The notes under the pieces were generated by a model, which saw only the letters and a program-made list of their open reading frames with translations, was not told the origin of the DNA and searched no databases. Of a DNA stretch of 64,000 nt, positions 53,525-61,197 are shown piece by piece (the first letter of the stretch is position 1; each line of letters begins with the position of its first letter). The DNA lies in NCBI GenBank assembly GCA_947626685.1, contig CANQTD010000004.1, positions 1 through 64,000 on the forward strand. Reading direction: 5' to 3'. The position numbers and the translations under genes were made by a program. The stretch comes from an uncultured Clostridia bacterium. Lineage in GTDB: Bacteria > Bacillota > Clostridia > Christensenellales > Borkfalkiaceae.

Positions 53525-53553
53525 TTGCAAAGCGGGGCGGGGTATGGTATAAT
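53525..53553 (+). promoter_or_regulatory. Promoter of the flavoprotein gene
   Basis: TTGCAA (53525-53530), 17-bp spacer, TATAAT (53548-53553). The start site would be near 53560. Confidence 0.85.
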
Positions 53554-53559
53554 CATATC

Positions 53560-53618
53560 GCAAAAGCGTGCGGCCCGTCATGACGGCCTGCTCTCCGCAG
53601 GGGGCGTTTTGCTTGGAG
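53560..53618 (+). ncRNA. Compact structured leader, possible three-way junction
   Basis: The transcript start can fold so that GCAAAA (about 53561) pairs with TTTTGC (about 53606) as a closing stem. Two hairpins lie inside: GGCC-C-GTC-AT-GAC-GGCC and CTGC-TCTCC-GCAG. The SD GGAGG at 53616 follows at once. Such a compact leader directly before one gene resembles a riboswitch, but it matches none I know. Confidence 0.35.
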
Positions 53619-53624
53619 GAGCCT

Positions 53625-55022
53625 ATGAACTTCGATTATGATGTGATCATCATCGGCGCGGGTCCCGGGGGGATCTTTTCCGCATACGAATTGACGCACA
53701 AGCGGCCCGACCTCAAAGTCGCCGTGTTCGAGGCGGGGCATGCCCTCGAAAAGCGGAAGTGCCCGATCGACGGGGACAAGATCAAGACCTGCATCAACTG
53801 TCCGACCTGTTCGGTGATGAGCGGGTTCGGCGGCGCGGGCGCGTTCTCGGACGGAAAGTACAATATCACCAACGACTTCGGCGGCACCTTGTATGAATAC
53901 ATAGGGAAGAAGCGCGCGCTCGAGCTCATGCGGTATGTGGACGAGATCAATCTCCGCTACGGCGCGGCGGGCACCAAGCTCTATTCCACCGCGGGCACCG
54001 CGCTCAAAAAGGAATGTATCCGCCACGATCTCCACCTGCTCGACGCTTCCGTGCGCCATTTGGGGACGGATATCAATTACGTCGTGCTGCAAAACCTCTA
54101 TCTCGATCTGAAAGACAGGGCGGATTTCTACTTCGATACCCCCGTCGAAACGATCGGCGTCTTGGAGGGCGGATTCGAAATCAAGTGCAAATCGCGCGCG
54201 TACACCTGCCGCAACTGCATCATCTCCGCGGGACGGAGCGGCAGCAAATGGCAGGAGCATGTCTGCAAGGAGCTCTCCATTCCCACCCGTTCCAACCGCG
54301 TCGATATCGGCGTGCGCGTCGAGCTCCCCGCGGAAGTGTTCGCCCACCTCACCGACGAGCTCTACGAGAGCAAGATCGTCTACTGTACCGAAAAATACGG
54401 CGACAAAGTGCGCACGTTCTGCATGAACCCGAAGGGGGTTGTCGTCAATGAAAACACCAACGGCATCATCACGGTGAACGGCCACAGCTACGAGGACCCT
54501 TCCAAACATACGACGAACACGAACTTCGCCCTGCTCGTCGCCAAGCACTTTTCGGAACCCTTCAAGGATTCCAACGGCTACGGCGAATCCATCGCGCGGC
54601 TCAGCAACATGCTCGGCGGCGGGGTGATCGTGCAACGCTTCGGCGACCTCATCCGCGGCCGCCGCTCTACACCGAGCAGGATCGAGGACGCGTTCATCAC
54701 GCCCACCCTCAAGGCCACGCCGGGGGATCTCAGCCTCGTCCTTCCCAAACGCATCCTCGACGGCATCATCGAGATGATCTACGCGCTCGACAAAGTCGCC
54801 CCGGGCACCGCGAACGACGACACGCTCCTCTACGGCGTGGAGGTGAAGTTCTACAATATGGAAGTGGAAGTGGACGATAAGTTGCAGTCCCGCCACAAGG
54901 GGCTGTATATCATCGGCGACGGCAGCGGCATCACGCACTCCCTCTCCCACGCCTCGGCGAGCGGCGTGCACGTCGCGGGGGACATCATCGAAAATCTTTC
55001 CAATCGGGCTTCCTCTCTCTGA
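53625..55022 (+). CDS. FAD-dependent dehydrogenase, COG2509 type
   Basis: Protein of 465 residues. The start at 53625 follows TTGGAGGAGCC. YDVIIIGAGPGGIFSAYEL is the FAD-binding GxGxxG. A cysteine-rich segment at about residues 45-62 (CPIDGDKIKTCINCPTC) precedes FGGAGAFSDGKYN, a combination typical of the uncharacterised COG2509 group. The C-terminal GLYIIGDGSGITHSLSHASA is the second flavin-binding stretch. The redox substrate is unknown, and the cysteines could be redox-active or bind metal. It is a single-gene unit with promoter, leader and terminator. Confidence 0.88.
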   Translation: MNFDYDVIIIGAGPGGIFSAYELTHKRPDLKVAVFEAGHALEKRKCPIDGDKIKTCINCPTCSVMSGFGGAGAFSDGKYNITNDFGGTLYEYIGKKRALELMRYVDEINLRYGAAGTKLYSTAGTALKKECIRHDLHLLDASVRHLGTDINYVVLQNLYLDLKDRADFYFDTPVETIGVLEGGFEIKCKSRAYTCRNCIISAGRSGSKWQEHVCKELSIPTRSNRVDIGVRVELPAEVFAHLTDELYESKIVYCTEKYGDKVRTFCMNPKGVVVNENTNGIITVNGHSYEDPSKHTTNTNFALLVAKHFSEPFKDSNGYGESIARLSNMLGGGVIVQRFGDLIRGRRSTPSRIEDAFITPTLKATPGDLSLVLPKRILDGIIEMIYALDKVAPGTANDDTLLYGVEVKFYNMEVEVDDKLQSRHKGLYIIGDGSGITHSLSHASASGVHVAGDIIENLSNRASSL

Positions 55023-55037
55023 CAGGAAGCCTTTTTT
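55007..55037 (+). terminator. Terminator overlapping the flavoprotein stop
   Basis: GGCTTCCT (55007-55014) and AGGAAGCC (55024-55031) with six T after. The TGA stop (55020-55022) is in the loop. Confidence 0.88.
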
Positions 55038-55044
55038 CTTATAT

Positions 55045-55634
55045 GACTCCTCCTTGCCCACCCCTCGAGGGGTGGGTGTCGCCGCAGGCGACGGAAGGGG
55101 TGTTCCCAATTACGTCACCCTGAGCGGAGGCGCAAGCCGTAGTCGAATGGGTGTCCGCATTATAATAAGGACATGTTTCGACAGGCTACTGCGTCGCTAC
55201 GCTCCTTGTGCCGCGCTTAGTTGTAAATAGTGCGCGCGGGGCAACATGACGTGATTTAGGACGACACCCCCTCAGTCTCGCTAATGCTCGACAGCTCCCC
55301 CCCAGCGGGGGCGCCAAGTTGCGGGCACCCACCTTACCCCCTTGCCCACCCCTCGAGGGGTGGGTGTCGCCACAGGCGACGGAAGGGGTGTTCCCAATTA
55401 CGTCACCCTGCCCCGCCCGCACATTCTTTTGTTATCGAAGGGCGGCACGAGCCGCAGGCGAAGTAGCGCGTCGAATGGGTGTCCACATTATAATAAGGAC
55501 ATGTTTCGACTACGCTCAACATGACGTAATTTAGAATGACACCCCCTCACCGCCTACAGCGGAGCTCCCCCTCAAGGGGGCGCCAAGACGTACCCACCTC
55601 AGTCACTGCGTGACAGCTCCTCCTCGGGAGGAGC
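55045..55634. repeat. Repeat island after the flavoprotein, first part
   Basis: The GTCGCC-GCA-GGCGAC hairpin near 55078 and GTCGCC-ACA-GGCGAC near 55368 sit in two near-identical units with ACCCCTCGAGGGGT upstream and GGAAGGGGTGTTCCCAATTA downstream. A CACATTATAATAAGGACATG module is at about 55158 and again at about 55484. CAGTCACTGCGTGACAG is near 55601. No gene is seen. Confidence 0.75.
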
Positions 55635-55773
55635 CGCCCCCTCCGTGGGGGTGGAGTGGTGCAATTCTCATTCAACAGCCCTGTGGGCTGTGAATAGCAC
55701 CGCGACAGGAGGCGTGGCCTCGCCGACGGGGTTGCGATGGTCCCTGCCATCGCAACGGGTAGGGGGTGGGGCG
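55635..55773 (-). repeat. Inverted long repeat, right copy
   Basis: Reverse complement of 51859-51994. Differences fall mostly in loops or as single changes: loop ACC versus ACA in the CAGCCC hairpin, and GTCACGG versus GTCGCGG. Confidence 0.85.
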
Positions 55774-55850
55774 AGATGCGGAAGGTAAGATCTTGGCGTC
55801 CCCTTGAGGGGAAGCTGTCGAGGCGTAGCTGAGACTGAAGGGGTGTGAAA
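55774..55850. repeat. Island end with CCCTTGAGGGG module
   Basis: TCTTGGCGTCCCCTTGAGGG, then a GAAGCTGTCGAGGCGTAGCT segment and AAGGGGTGT, as in the module near 51330-51385. Confidence 0.65.
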
Positions 55851-55924
55851 TTCAAAAAATTGCCCCCAAAAGGGGTCAAGAAAGCAATAAAAATATTTTT
55901 TACGAACAAATTTGAGAAAACGCA

Positions 55925-55953
55925 TTGACAAACGGAGGCGGCGGTGATATATT
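55925..55953 (+). promoter_or_regulatory. Promoter of the SipW/TasA-like cluster
   Basis: TTGACA (55925-55930), 17-bp spacer, TATATT (55948-55953). Confidence 0.85.
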
Positions 55954-55998
55954 TTTGTCAAAAGACGCCGAAAAAAGGCAGATAAAGGGGGGATAGGT

Positions 55999-56748
55999 AT
56001 GAAGAGCAGGTCGGAGAAGATCCTGCTTATAGCGACGCTCGCAGCCGGCGCGATCCTCGTGGGTGTGGGGTTTGCGACATGGCTCATCGCAAACAGCGAG
56101 ACGGCCAATGCGGGCGGGAACGTGAGCGCCGAGACCGTCACCGCGACGGGCGAAAAGATCGAAGTGTCGGCGGACGGAAATATCAGTTTCAGCGCACCCC
56201 ATTCCGCAGAAAAAGGCTGGCTCACCGAGAACGGCGCCGATCATATAGATGAAAACCTCACCGCAACTTTCACGCTCAAGATCACGGGAGCGAAACAGAT
56301 AGATTACGATTGGTATGTAGGAAAAACGGCGGACGCGGTCACGAGGGCCGAGGGCTGGAACAGTGCCGTGAGGTACGGTTTCGTGAGCAACGAGATCAAA
56401 GTGGTTCTCGACGGACCGGACAAAGAGCAATACACTCTTGACGAAGCAAGCCATACGCTTACGGCGACAGAAACTGCCGACATGGGTATGCAATATACGG
56501 TGACGCTCACGGTCACGTTTGCGTGGGGAACGCACTTTGGCGGGCAAAACCCGTACACATATTACAATGGGCACGATCAAAACGACACCCGAGAGGGCGG
56601 TTATCTTAACGAAGAGGCTTTCACGTCGGAACCCGAGAGAGAAGTGACCTACGGAGAGGACGCGTACGCGTCGCTCGCCGAGCTTGGACGGCTTTTGAAC
56701 GGCCTGCACTACATTTTCACCTTCACCGCCTCCAATGGGAGTAATTGA
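55999..56748 (+). CDS. TasA/CamelS-like secreted protein (SipW-type substrate)
   Basis: Protein of 249 residues. The N-terminus (KILLIATLAAGAILVGVGFATWLIANSE) is the SipW-dependent signal type, with a Thr-Trp shortly after the hydrophobic core. The mature part is beta-rich (SVSADGNISFSAPHSA-like region, ATFTLKITGAKQIDYDWY, YTVTLTVTFAWG) and resembles TasA/camelysin folds that build surface fibres. AGGGGGGATAGGT gives the ribosome site. The SipW-like peptidase is 171 bp downstream. Confidence 0.8.
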   Translation: MKSRSEKILLIATLAAGAILVGVGFATWLIANSETANAGGNVSAETVTATGEKIEVSADGNISFSAPHSAEKGWLTENGADHIDENLTATFTLKITGAKQIDYDWYVGKTADAVTRAEGWNSAVRYGFVSNEIKVVLDGPDKEQYTLDEASHTLTATETADMGMQYTVTLTVTFAWGTHFGGQNPYTYYNGHDQNDTREGGYLNEEAFTSEPEREVTYGEDAYASLAELGRLLNGLHYIFTFTASNGSN

Positions 56749-56919
56749 TTTCCCATGATATTCGCCCGCACTCGTCGGGCATGAAATCCTTCCATGACGC
56801 AAAACGGGCATACCATGTCCGCGTTTGCACCTTCTAAAAGAGCTTTTAAGGGACAAAATGCCGCGGAAACGGATTACGCGAAACTGTGACCGCGGAAACA
56901 AAGTGAGCGAAAAAAGATT
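56749..56919 (+). other. Intergenic region between TasA-like and sipW genes
   Basis: Contains a GCCCG-CACTCGT-CGGGC hairpin near 56764-56780, one copy of the over-represented word (TACCATGTCC, 56811-56820) and no gene. The hairpin lacks a U-tract, so read-through into sipW is likely. Confidence 0.5.
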
Positions 56920-57708
56920 ATGAGGACGATCGAGATCGTTTCCATTGTATTGACGGCACTCGGGGCCGTCTGTTTTTCCGTCGCCTTTACCGTCTTTTGC
57001 CTTCTGTACGCAAAGCGCACGGCGGCGCAGATCGGGGCGGGGCTCAGCGACGGGGAGATCCTCAAAAAGAGCCAAAGGGCCGCGCTCAAAAGGGAGCAGA
57101 TCAAGAACGCCGTCAAGAACGCGCTGTTTGCGATCGTTTTTACTGCCGCAATTTGTATGGTCGTCTGTCTGCTGATCACCCGTCTCGCGGGGCCCGTGTT
57201 CGGCAAGTCGCTCATGGCCGTCGCCTCGGGGTCGATGAGCTACCAAAACGAGGCGAACGGCTATCTTTCGGAGAGCGGTCTTGTGGACGGATTCGACTGC
57301 TACGACCTCATCGTTCTCGACCGTGTGCGCTCTGCGGACGACCTCAAACAGTACGACGTCATCGCCTACCGCAACGGGAACGTCAACATCATCCACCGCA
57401 TCGTCGCCATAAGCGAAGCGGACGGAGAGACCATTTTTACGACGCGCGGCGACGCAAACAATGCGGACGACGGGTACAAGCCTCGCTTTTCGGACGTGAT
57501 CGGCGCATACCGAGGCGTCCGTATCCCGAAGCTGGGCGCCGTCGTTCTCTTTTTCGGCTCGTGGCAAGGCGGAGTCACCCTTGCCGCGCTTCTCTATTGC
57601 CTCATCTTTTACGAATTTACGGCGGACAGGGTGGAGAGGAAGGAGAAGGAGCGGCTCGGGGAACTGACCGCGCGTGGGGAAGGCGGAACTTCCGAAAACA
57701 AAAGTTGA
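56920..57708 (+). CDS. sipW: Signal peptidase I, SipW/ER type
   Basis: Protein of 262 residues. Membrane helices are at about 5-30, about 68-92 and about 205-228. The nucleophile is Ser105 in VASGSMSY, and the general base is His159 in NIIHRIV. A Ser-His pair instead of Ser-Lys marks the ER/SipW class. GDANNADDGYKPRF is the conserved box after it. The N-terminal extra helix and the Lys/Gln-rich loop (about 40-65) are unusual in length. It should process the two or three adjacent TasA-like proteins. Confidence 0.88.
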   Translation: MRTIEIVSIVLTALGAVCFSVAFTVFCLLYAKRTAAQIGAGLSDGEILKKSQRAALKREQIKNAVKNALFAIVFTAAICMVVCLLITRLAGPVFGKSLMAVASGSMSYQNEANGYLSESGLVDGFDCYDLIVLDRVRSADDLKQYDVIAYRNGNVNIIHRIVAISEADGETIFTTRGDANNADDGYKPRFSDVIGAYRGVRIPKLGAVVLFFGSWQGGVTLAALLYCLIFYEFTADRVERKEKERLGELTARGEGGTSENKS

Positions 57709-57725
57709 AGAATAAGGGGAAAAAT

Positions 57726-58283
57726 ATGGGTAGAAAGATCGCTCTCGGCGCGGCTTTGATCGTCGCATGCGGCGCGATAGCGGGCGTTGGCTTTGCGGAT
57801 TGGCTCCTCGTACGGGAGTCGGATCCCGCCACCGCAAGCAGCGTGTTCACGACCGAACCCGTCGCGAAGGGCGTCGGGCAAGTTTCGTCCTGCTCTGCGC
57901 TCGGTTACACCGCGCAGGGCTTCATGCCGCAGAGCGAGGGCCCGTACACGTTCACCGCGGACCTCTCCGTGACGTTCAAAATCGACCTCGCCGCCTGTAC
58001 GGAGCAGTATGGCGAGGATTTTTGGGTGGAAGTTGCTCTTTCCTTTTCCGAAGCGCAAGGCCGCGACCTGTTTGCGGAAAAGCGGTACGTTTCGGCGGAA
58101 GGCGGGGCTTTTTCGGAAGGCGCGTACGTCGTCCGTGTGAAGGGTGCGGAGACCGCCGCCGTGACTTATACGTTCGCGTTCGGAGACCTCAAAACGTATC
58201 GCGCCTATTTCTATAAGCCGCTTCGAAACGGCGCGTCGCTCGTCATTTCCGCAACGGCCGTCGGGCAGGGAGACGCGTCATGA
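57726..58283 (+). CDS. Second TasA-like secreted protein
   Basis: Protein of 185 residues with a SipW-type signal (KIALGAALIVACGAIAGVGFADWLL). The mature part is a single beta-sandwich-like domain (FTADLSVTFKIDLA ... FWVEVALSFSE ... AVTYTFAFGDLKTYRAYFY). It starts 17 bp after sipW with AAGGGGAAAA, and its stop overlaps the next gene by 4 bp. Probably a minor fibre or assembly component. Confidence 0.78.
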   Translation: MGRKIALGAALIVACGAIAGVGFADWLLVRESDPATASSVFTTEPVAKGVGQVSSCSALGYTAQGFMPQSEGPYTFTADLSVTFKIDLAACTEQYGEDFWVEVALSFSEAQGRDLFAEKRYVSAEGGAFSEGAYVVRVKGAETAAVTYTFAFGDLKTYRAYFYKPLRNGASLVISATAVGQGDAS

Positions 58284-59158
58284 AGAGGGCAAAGGGCGCG
58301 ATCGTTGCCGCCCTCGCATTCATTTTCTGCGCCTCTGTCTCGGACATGGTATGGGCGGATTGGGTCATCGGCGACGTTGAGACGGTGTCTCCCGTGTTCG
58401 AACGCGTCGAGGGGATCCGCCTTGCGGAAACCGTCGTCGGGATCGACGGCGGGGAAGAGATCGTCTTTGGCGAGGAAAGTTTTGCCCGCGCCTTTGCGGG
58501 CGCGCTGGATTTTGAGGACGGCGCGGGGAGACATCTCTCGTTCGAGGACGGCGACTTCACCGTGGACTGCGGCTGCGCGGTCCTCACCGAGGGCGGAATA
58601 CCCGCCGCGGCAGGCCCGCTCGACGGCTCTGTCTACACGCTCGCGGGAGCGCAGGTCTCGTTTGCCGACGAAAGGGCATATGGCGCGGAGGAATTCCCCG
58701 AAACCGTCACCGTCGAGTACAGGACGGCGTTGGTCGGCGGCGAATACGACACCGTGGAGCGGGCTCTCGAGACGGGCGGCGAGATCGAGCTCGTGCGCGC
58801 GAGCAAATTCGCTCCGGGCAAAGGCCGTGCGGGGCGGGCCGTTCTGAGGGCGGGGAGCTCCCTTTCGGGCGGCGCGCTCATTTTGCGCGCAGGGGAGACC
58901 TTCACCGTGGAGAGCGGCGCAAATTTTGCCTCCGAAGGGGTCGCAGGCGGGGAGAATGCGCGGATCGTCATCGAATCGGGGGCTACCGTGTCCGCGGTCG
59001 GCATTGACGGAACGCATTTTTCGGCGGGAAAGACCTACGTCTCGGAAAACGGCGTTTGGACCGTTTTGGAGCTCAATGGCGTATTTCGTGATGGAATTAG
59101 ATTTTCTCTTGCTGTCCCCTTTTGGGAAAGTGGCACGAAGTGCCGAAAGGGGTTTTGA
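58280..59158 (+). CDS. Exported protein with repeat-derived C-terminus
   Basis: Protein of 292 residues. The N-terminus (AAIVAALAFIFCAS-like, then SDMVWADWVIG) again looks like a SipW-type signal. The mature part is beta-rich, with a right-handed-helix-like stretch at about 195-250 (SLSGGALILRAGETFTVESG). From about residue 277 the frame runs into an island module (AVPFWESGTKCRKGF), which also supplies the stop. The original C-terminus may have been lost or replaced. Its place in the SipW cluster suggests a surface-fibre accessory role. Confidence 0.7.
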   Translation: MKRAKGAIVAALAFIFCASVSDMVWADWVIGDVETVSPVFERVEGIRLAETVVGIDGGEEIVFGEESFARAFAGALDFEDGAGRHLSFEDGDFTVDCGCAVLTEGGIPAAAGPLDGSVYTLAGAQVSFADERAYGAEEFPETVTVEYRTALVGGEYDTVERALETGGEIELVRASKFAPGKGRAGRAVLRAGSSLSGGALILRAGETFTVESGANFASEGVAGGENARIVIESGATVSAVGIDGTHFSAGKTYVSENGVWTVLELNGVFRDGIRFSLAVPFWESGTKCRKGF

Positions 59159-59480
59159 ACCCCCTACTTCGTCGCTACGCTCCTCGTGCCGCGCTTAATC
59201 GCAAATAGTGCGCGCGGGGCACCGCCTACGGCGGAGCTCCCCCAGAGGGGGCGCCAAGAACAGGCGCGAGCGGACAGCTCCTCCTCAAGGGGGTGCCGAG
59301 ATCTTGCCCCCTCCGTGGGAGGGGGACTAAGGGGGTGGGGCGAGTTTAGAATCGTACCCACCTCAGTCACTTCGTGACAGCTCCTCCTCGGGAGGAGCCA
59401 AGAACAGGCGCGAGCGGACAGCTCCTCCTCGGGAGGCGCCAAGAACAGGCGTGAGCGGACAGCCTCCCCCCAGAGGGGGG
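59105..59480. repeat. Repeat island overlapping the end of the preceding gene
   Basis: The CTTGCTGTCCCC...GGGAAAGTGGCACGAAGTGCC module (about 59108-59142) lies inside the upstream reading frame. Next come GCACCGCCTACGGCGGAGCT, CCCTCCGTGGGAGGG, CAGTCACTTCGTGACAG (about 59364) and AGCTCCTCCTCGGGAGGAGC, plus a thrice-repeated CAAGAACAGGCG unit (about 59256-59455). Confidence 0.75.
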
Positions 59481-59565
59481 GTAGGCCTTGCGCCTTTTTT
59501 TTGTTTGTGCGGAGAAGGTTTTTCAAAGAGGCGGAAAAATACAGAAGTATTTTTTGGGAAATATA

Positions 59566-59594
59566 TTGCAATTTCGCATAATTTGTGATATAAT
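59566..59594 (+). promoter_or_regulatory. Promoter of the GH16 gene
   Basis: TTGCAA (59566-59571), 17-bp spacer, TATAAT (59589-59594). The start site would be near 59601, leaving a leader of only about 11 nt that includes AAGGATG. Confidence 0.82.
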
Positions 59595-59611
59595 CACGCA
59601 AGGATGCGGTC

Positions 59612-61180
59612 ATGAAAGTTCAATTTTCCCAAAAAACGATCTGTTGCTTCCTTGCGGCGGGGCTGGCGGTCTCGCTCGCGGGTTGCGTTCTGCCTTCGAC
59701 GCCCACGGCGCCGACAGTCGTTCTCTCTGCGGAAGAGCTCGCGCTCAGACCCGGGGAGAGCGTTCTGCTCACCGCGGACGTCTCCGACGGTTCCGCCGTG
59801 GAATGGGTGTCGGGTGCGGAAGAGGTCGCGACCGTTGAAAACGGCCTTGTCACGGGCATTTCCGAAGGGCAGACGACGATCGCCGCCGTCGCGGGAGACG
59901 GCTATGCGACCTGCTCGGTCACCGTCCGTTCCGACGATGAGGGCGGGCTCCTGCTCTCCATGACGAGCGCGCGCTTGCAGATCGGGGACGCGTTCTCGTT
60001 GCAGGCGTCCTCCAAAGACGCCGTGTGGCTCTCCTCGTCCGAAGAGATCGCGACCGTTGAAAACGGCCTCGTCACGGGCATTTCCGAGGGCACCGCGCTA
60101 ATCACGGCGGTCTCGGGCGCGGCGAAGGCGGAATGTGTGGTCAACGTATCCCACGAGGAGTCGGTCACGCTAACGCTCTCCAAGTTCGCGCTCTCGGTGC
60201 GGGAGGGGGAAATGTACCCGCTCACGGCCGCGCCTTCCGATCCTTCCCCCGTGACGTGGTGGTCGGAGGATCCCGCCGTCGCAACGGTAAGCGGGGGTAC
60301 GGTCTCGGGCATGGGTATCGGCTCGACGGTCATCTATGCTTGGACGGCGTATGCCTCGGCAGCCTGCCGCGTCAGCGTGCGCGAGGTCTCCGATCCCTAC
60401 AAAGAGGGGTACGCTCTCGTCTGGAACGACGAATTTTCGGGCGACGCGCTCGACACCGAAAAGTGGGGCTATATGACGGGCATGCAGGACTTCTACGGAA
60501 GCTCGGCGGGCCCGATGTTCTGGGGCAACAACGAGTTGCAGTATTACACCGAGGACGCGGTCACCGTTGAAGGCGGCTCCCTCGTCATCACCGCAACGCG
60601 GGAGGACATGGAGTACGGCAGACAGTATTCCTCCGCACGCATCCATACCCGCGATAAGGGATATTGGACGTACGGGTACTTCGAAGCGCGCATGCAGACG
60701 CCCGCAAAGACGGGCATGTGGCCCGCGTTCTGGATGCTCCCGCAGCCCTCGAGCACGCAAAATTCGCAGAATGTGTACGGCGGATGGCCCGCAAACGGCG
60801 AGATCGACATTATGGAAGCGCGCGGCAGGCTCGGGAACAAGATCGACACGACGGCGCACTTCGGCGCGTACGGCAGACAGGCTTCGAGCGGGACGACTTC
60901 CTCCATCAAAGGGACGACGGAGGATTGGCACACCTACGCGCTCGAATGGACGGAAACCTATATGACATGGCATATCGACGGCTACCCCGTGTACACGGTC
61001 ACGAGCGATGAATGGTGGTCGGGGAGTTCGGACAGCGCGACCGCGCCCTTCGACGTCGATTTCTACCTTCTCATCAACCTTGCGGTGGGGGGCATGTACG
61101 ATCAGAACCATGCTCCCGACGCGGATTTTGTCTCCGCGCAGATGCGCGTGGACTATGTGCGCGTTTACCAAGAGGTGTAG
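59612..61180 (+). CDS. GH16 endo-beta-glucanase lipoprotein with three Big2 domains
   Basis: Protein of 522 residues. Lipoprotein signal with SLAGC (Cys about 28), then three Big2 domains (about 38-110, 113-185 and 188-262). The first two share a near-identical stretch (ATVENGLVTGISEG). The GH16 domain (about 267-522) begins YALVWNDEFSG and has the catalytic box NGEIDIMEARG with Glu397, Asp399 and Glu402. W-P-A-F-W-M-L-P and NNELQYYTEDAV are also GH16 features. Likely a laminarinase-type beta-1,3(1,4)-glucanase acting at the cell surface. Confidence 0.92.
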   Translation: MKVQFSQKTICCFLAAGLAVSLAGCVLPSTPTAPTVVLSAEELALRPGESVLLTADVSDGSAVEWVSGAEEVATVENGLVTGISEGQTTIAAVAGDGYATCSVTVRSDDEGGLLLSMTSARLQIGDAFSLQASSKDAVWLSSSEEIATVENGLVTGISEGTALITAVSGAAKAECVVNVSHEESVTLTLSKFALSVREGEMYPLTAAPSDPSPVTWWSEDPAVATVSGGTVSGMGIGSTVIYAWTAYASAACRVSVREVSDPYKEGYALVWNDEFSGDALDTEKWGYMTGMQDFYGSSAGPMFWGNNELQYYTEDAVTVEGGSLVITATREDMEYGRQYSSARIHTRDKGYWTYGYFEARMQTPAKTGMWPAFWMLPQPSSTQNSQNVYGGWPANGEIDIMEARGRLGNKIDTTAHFGAYGRQASSGTTSSIKGTTEDWHTYALEWTETYMTWHIDGYPVYTVTSDEWWSGSSDSATAPFDVDFYLLINLAVGGMYDQNHAPDADFVSAQMRVDYVRVYQEV

Positions 61181-61197
61181 GGAACGCCGAGAATTTA

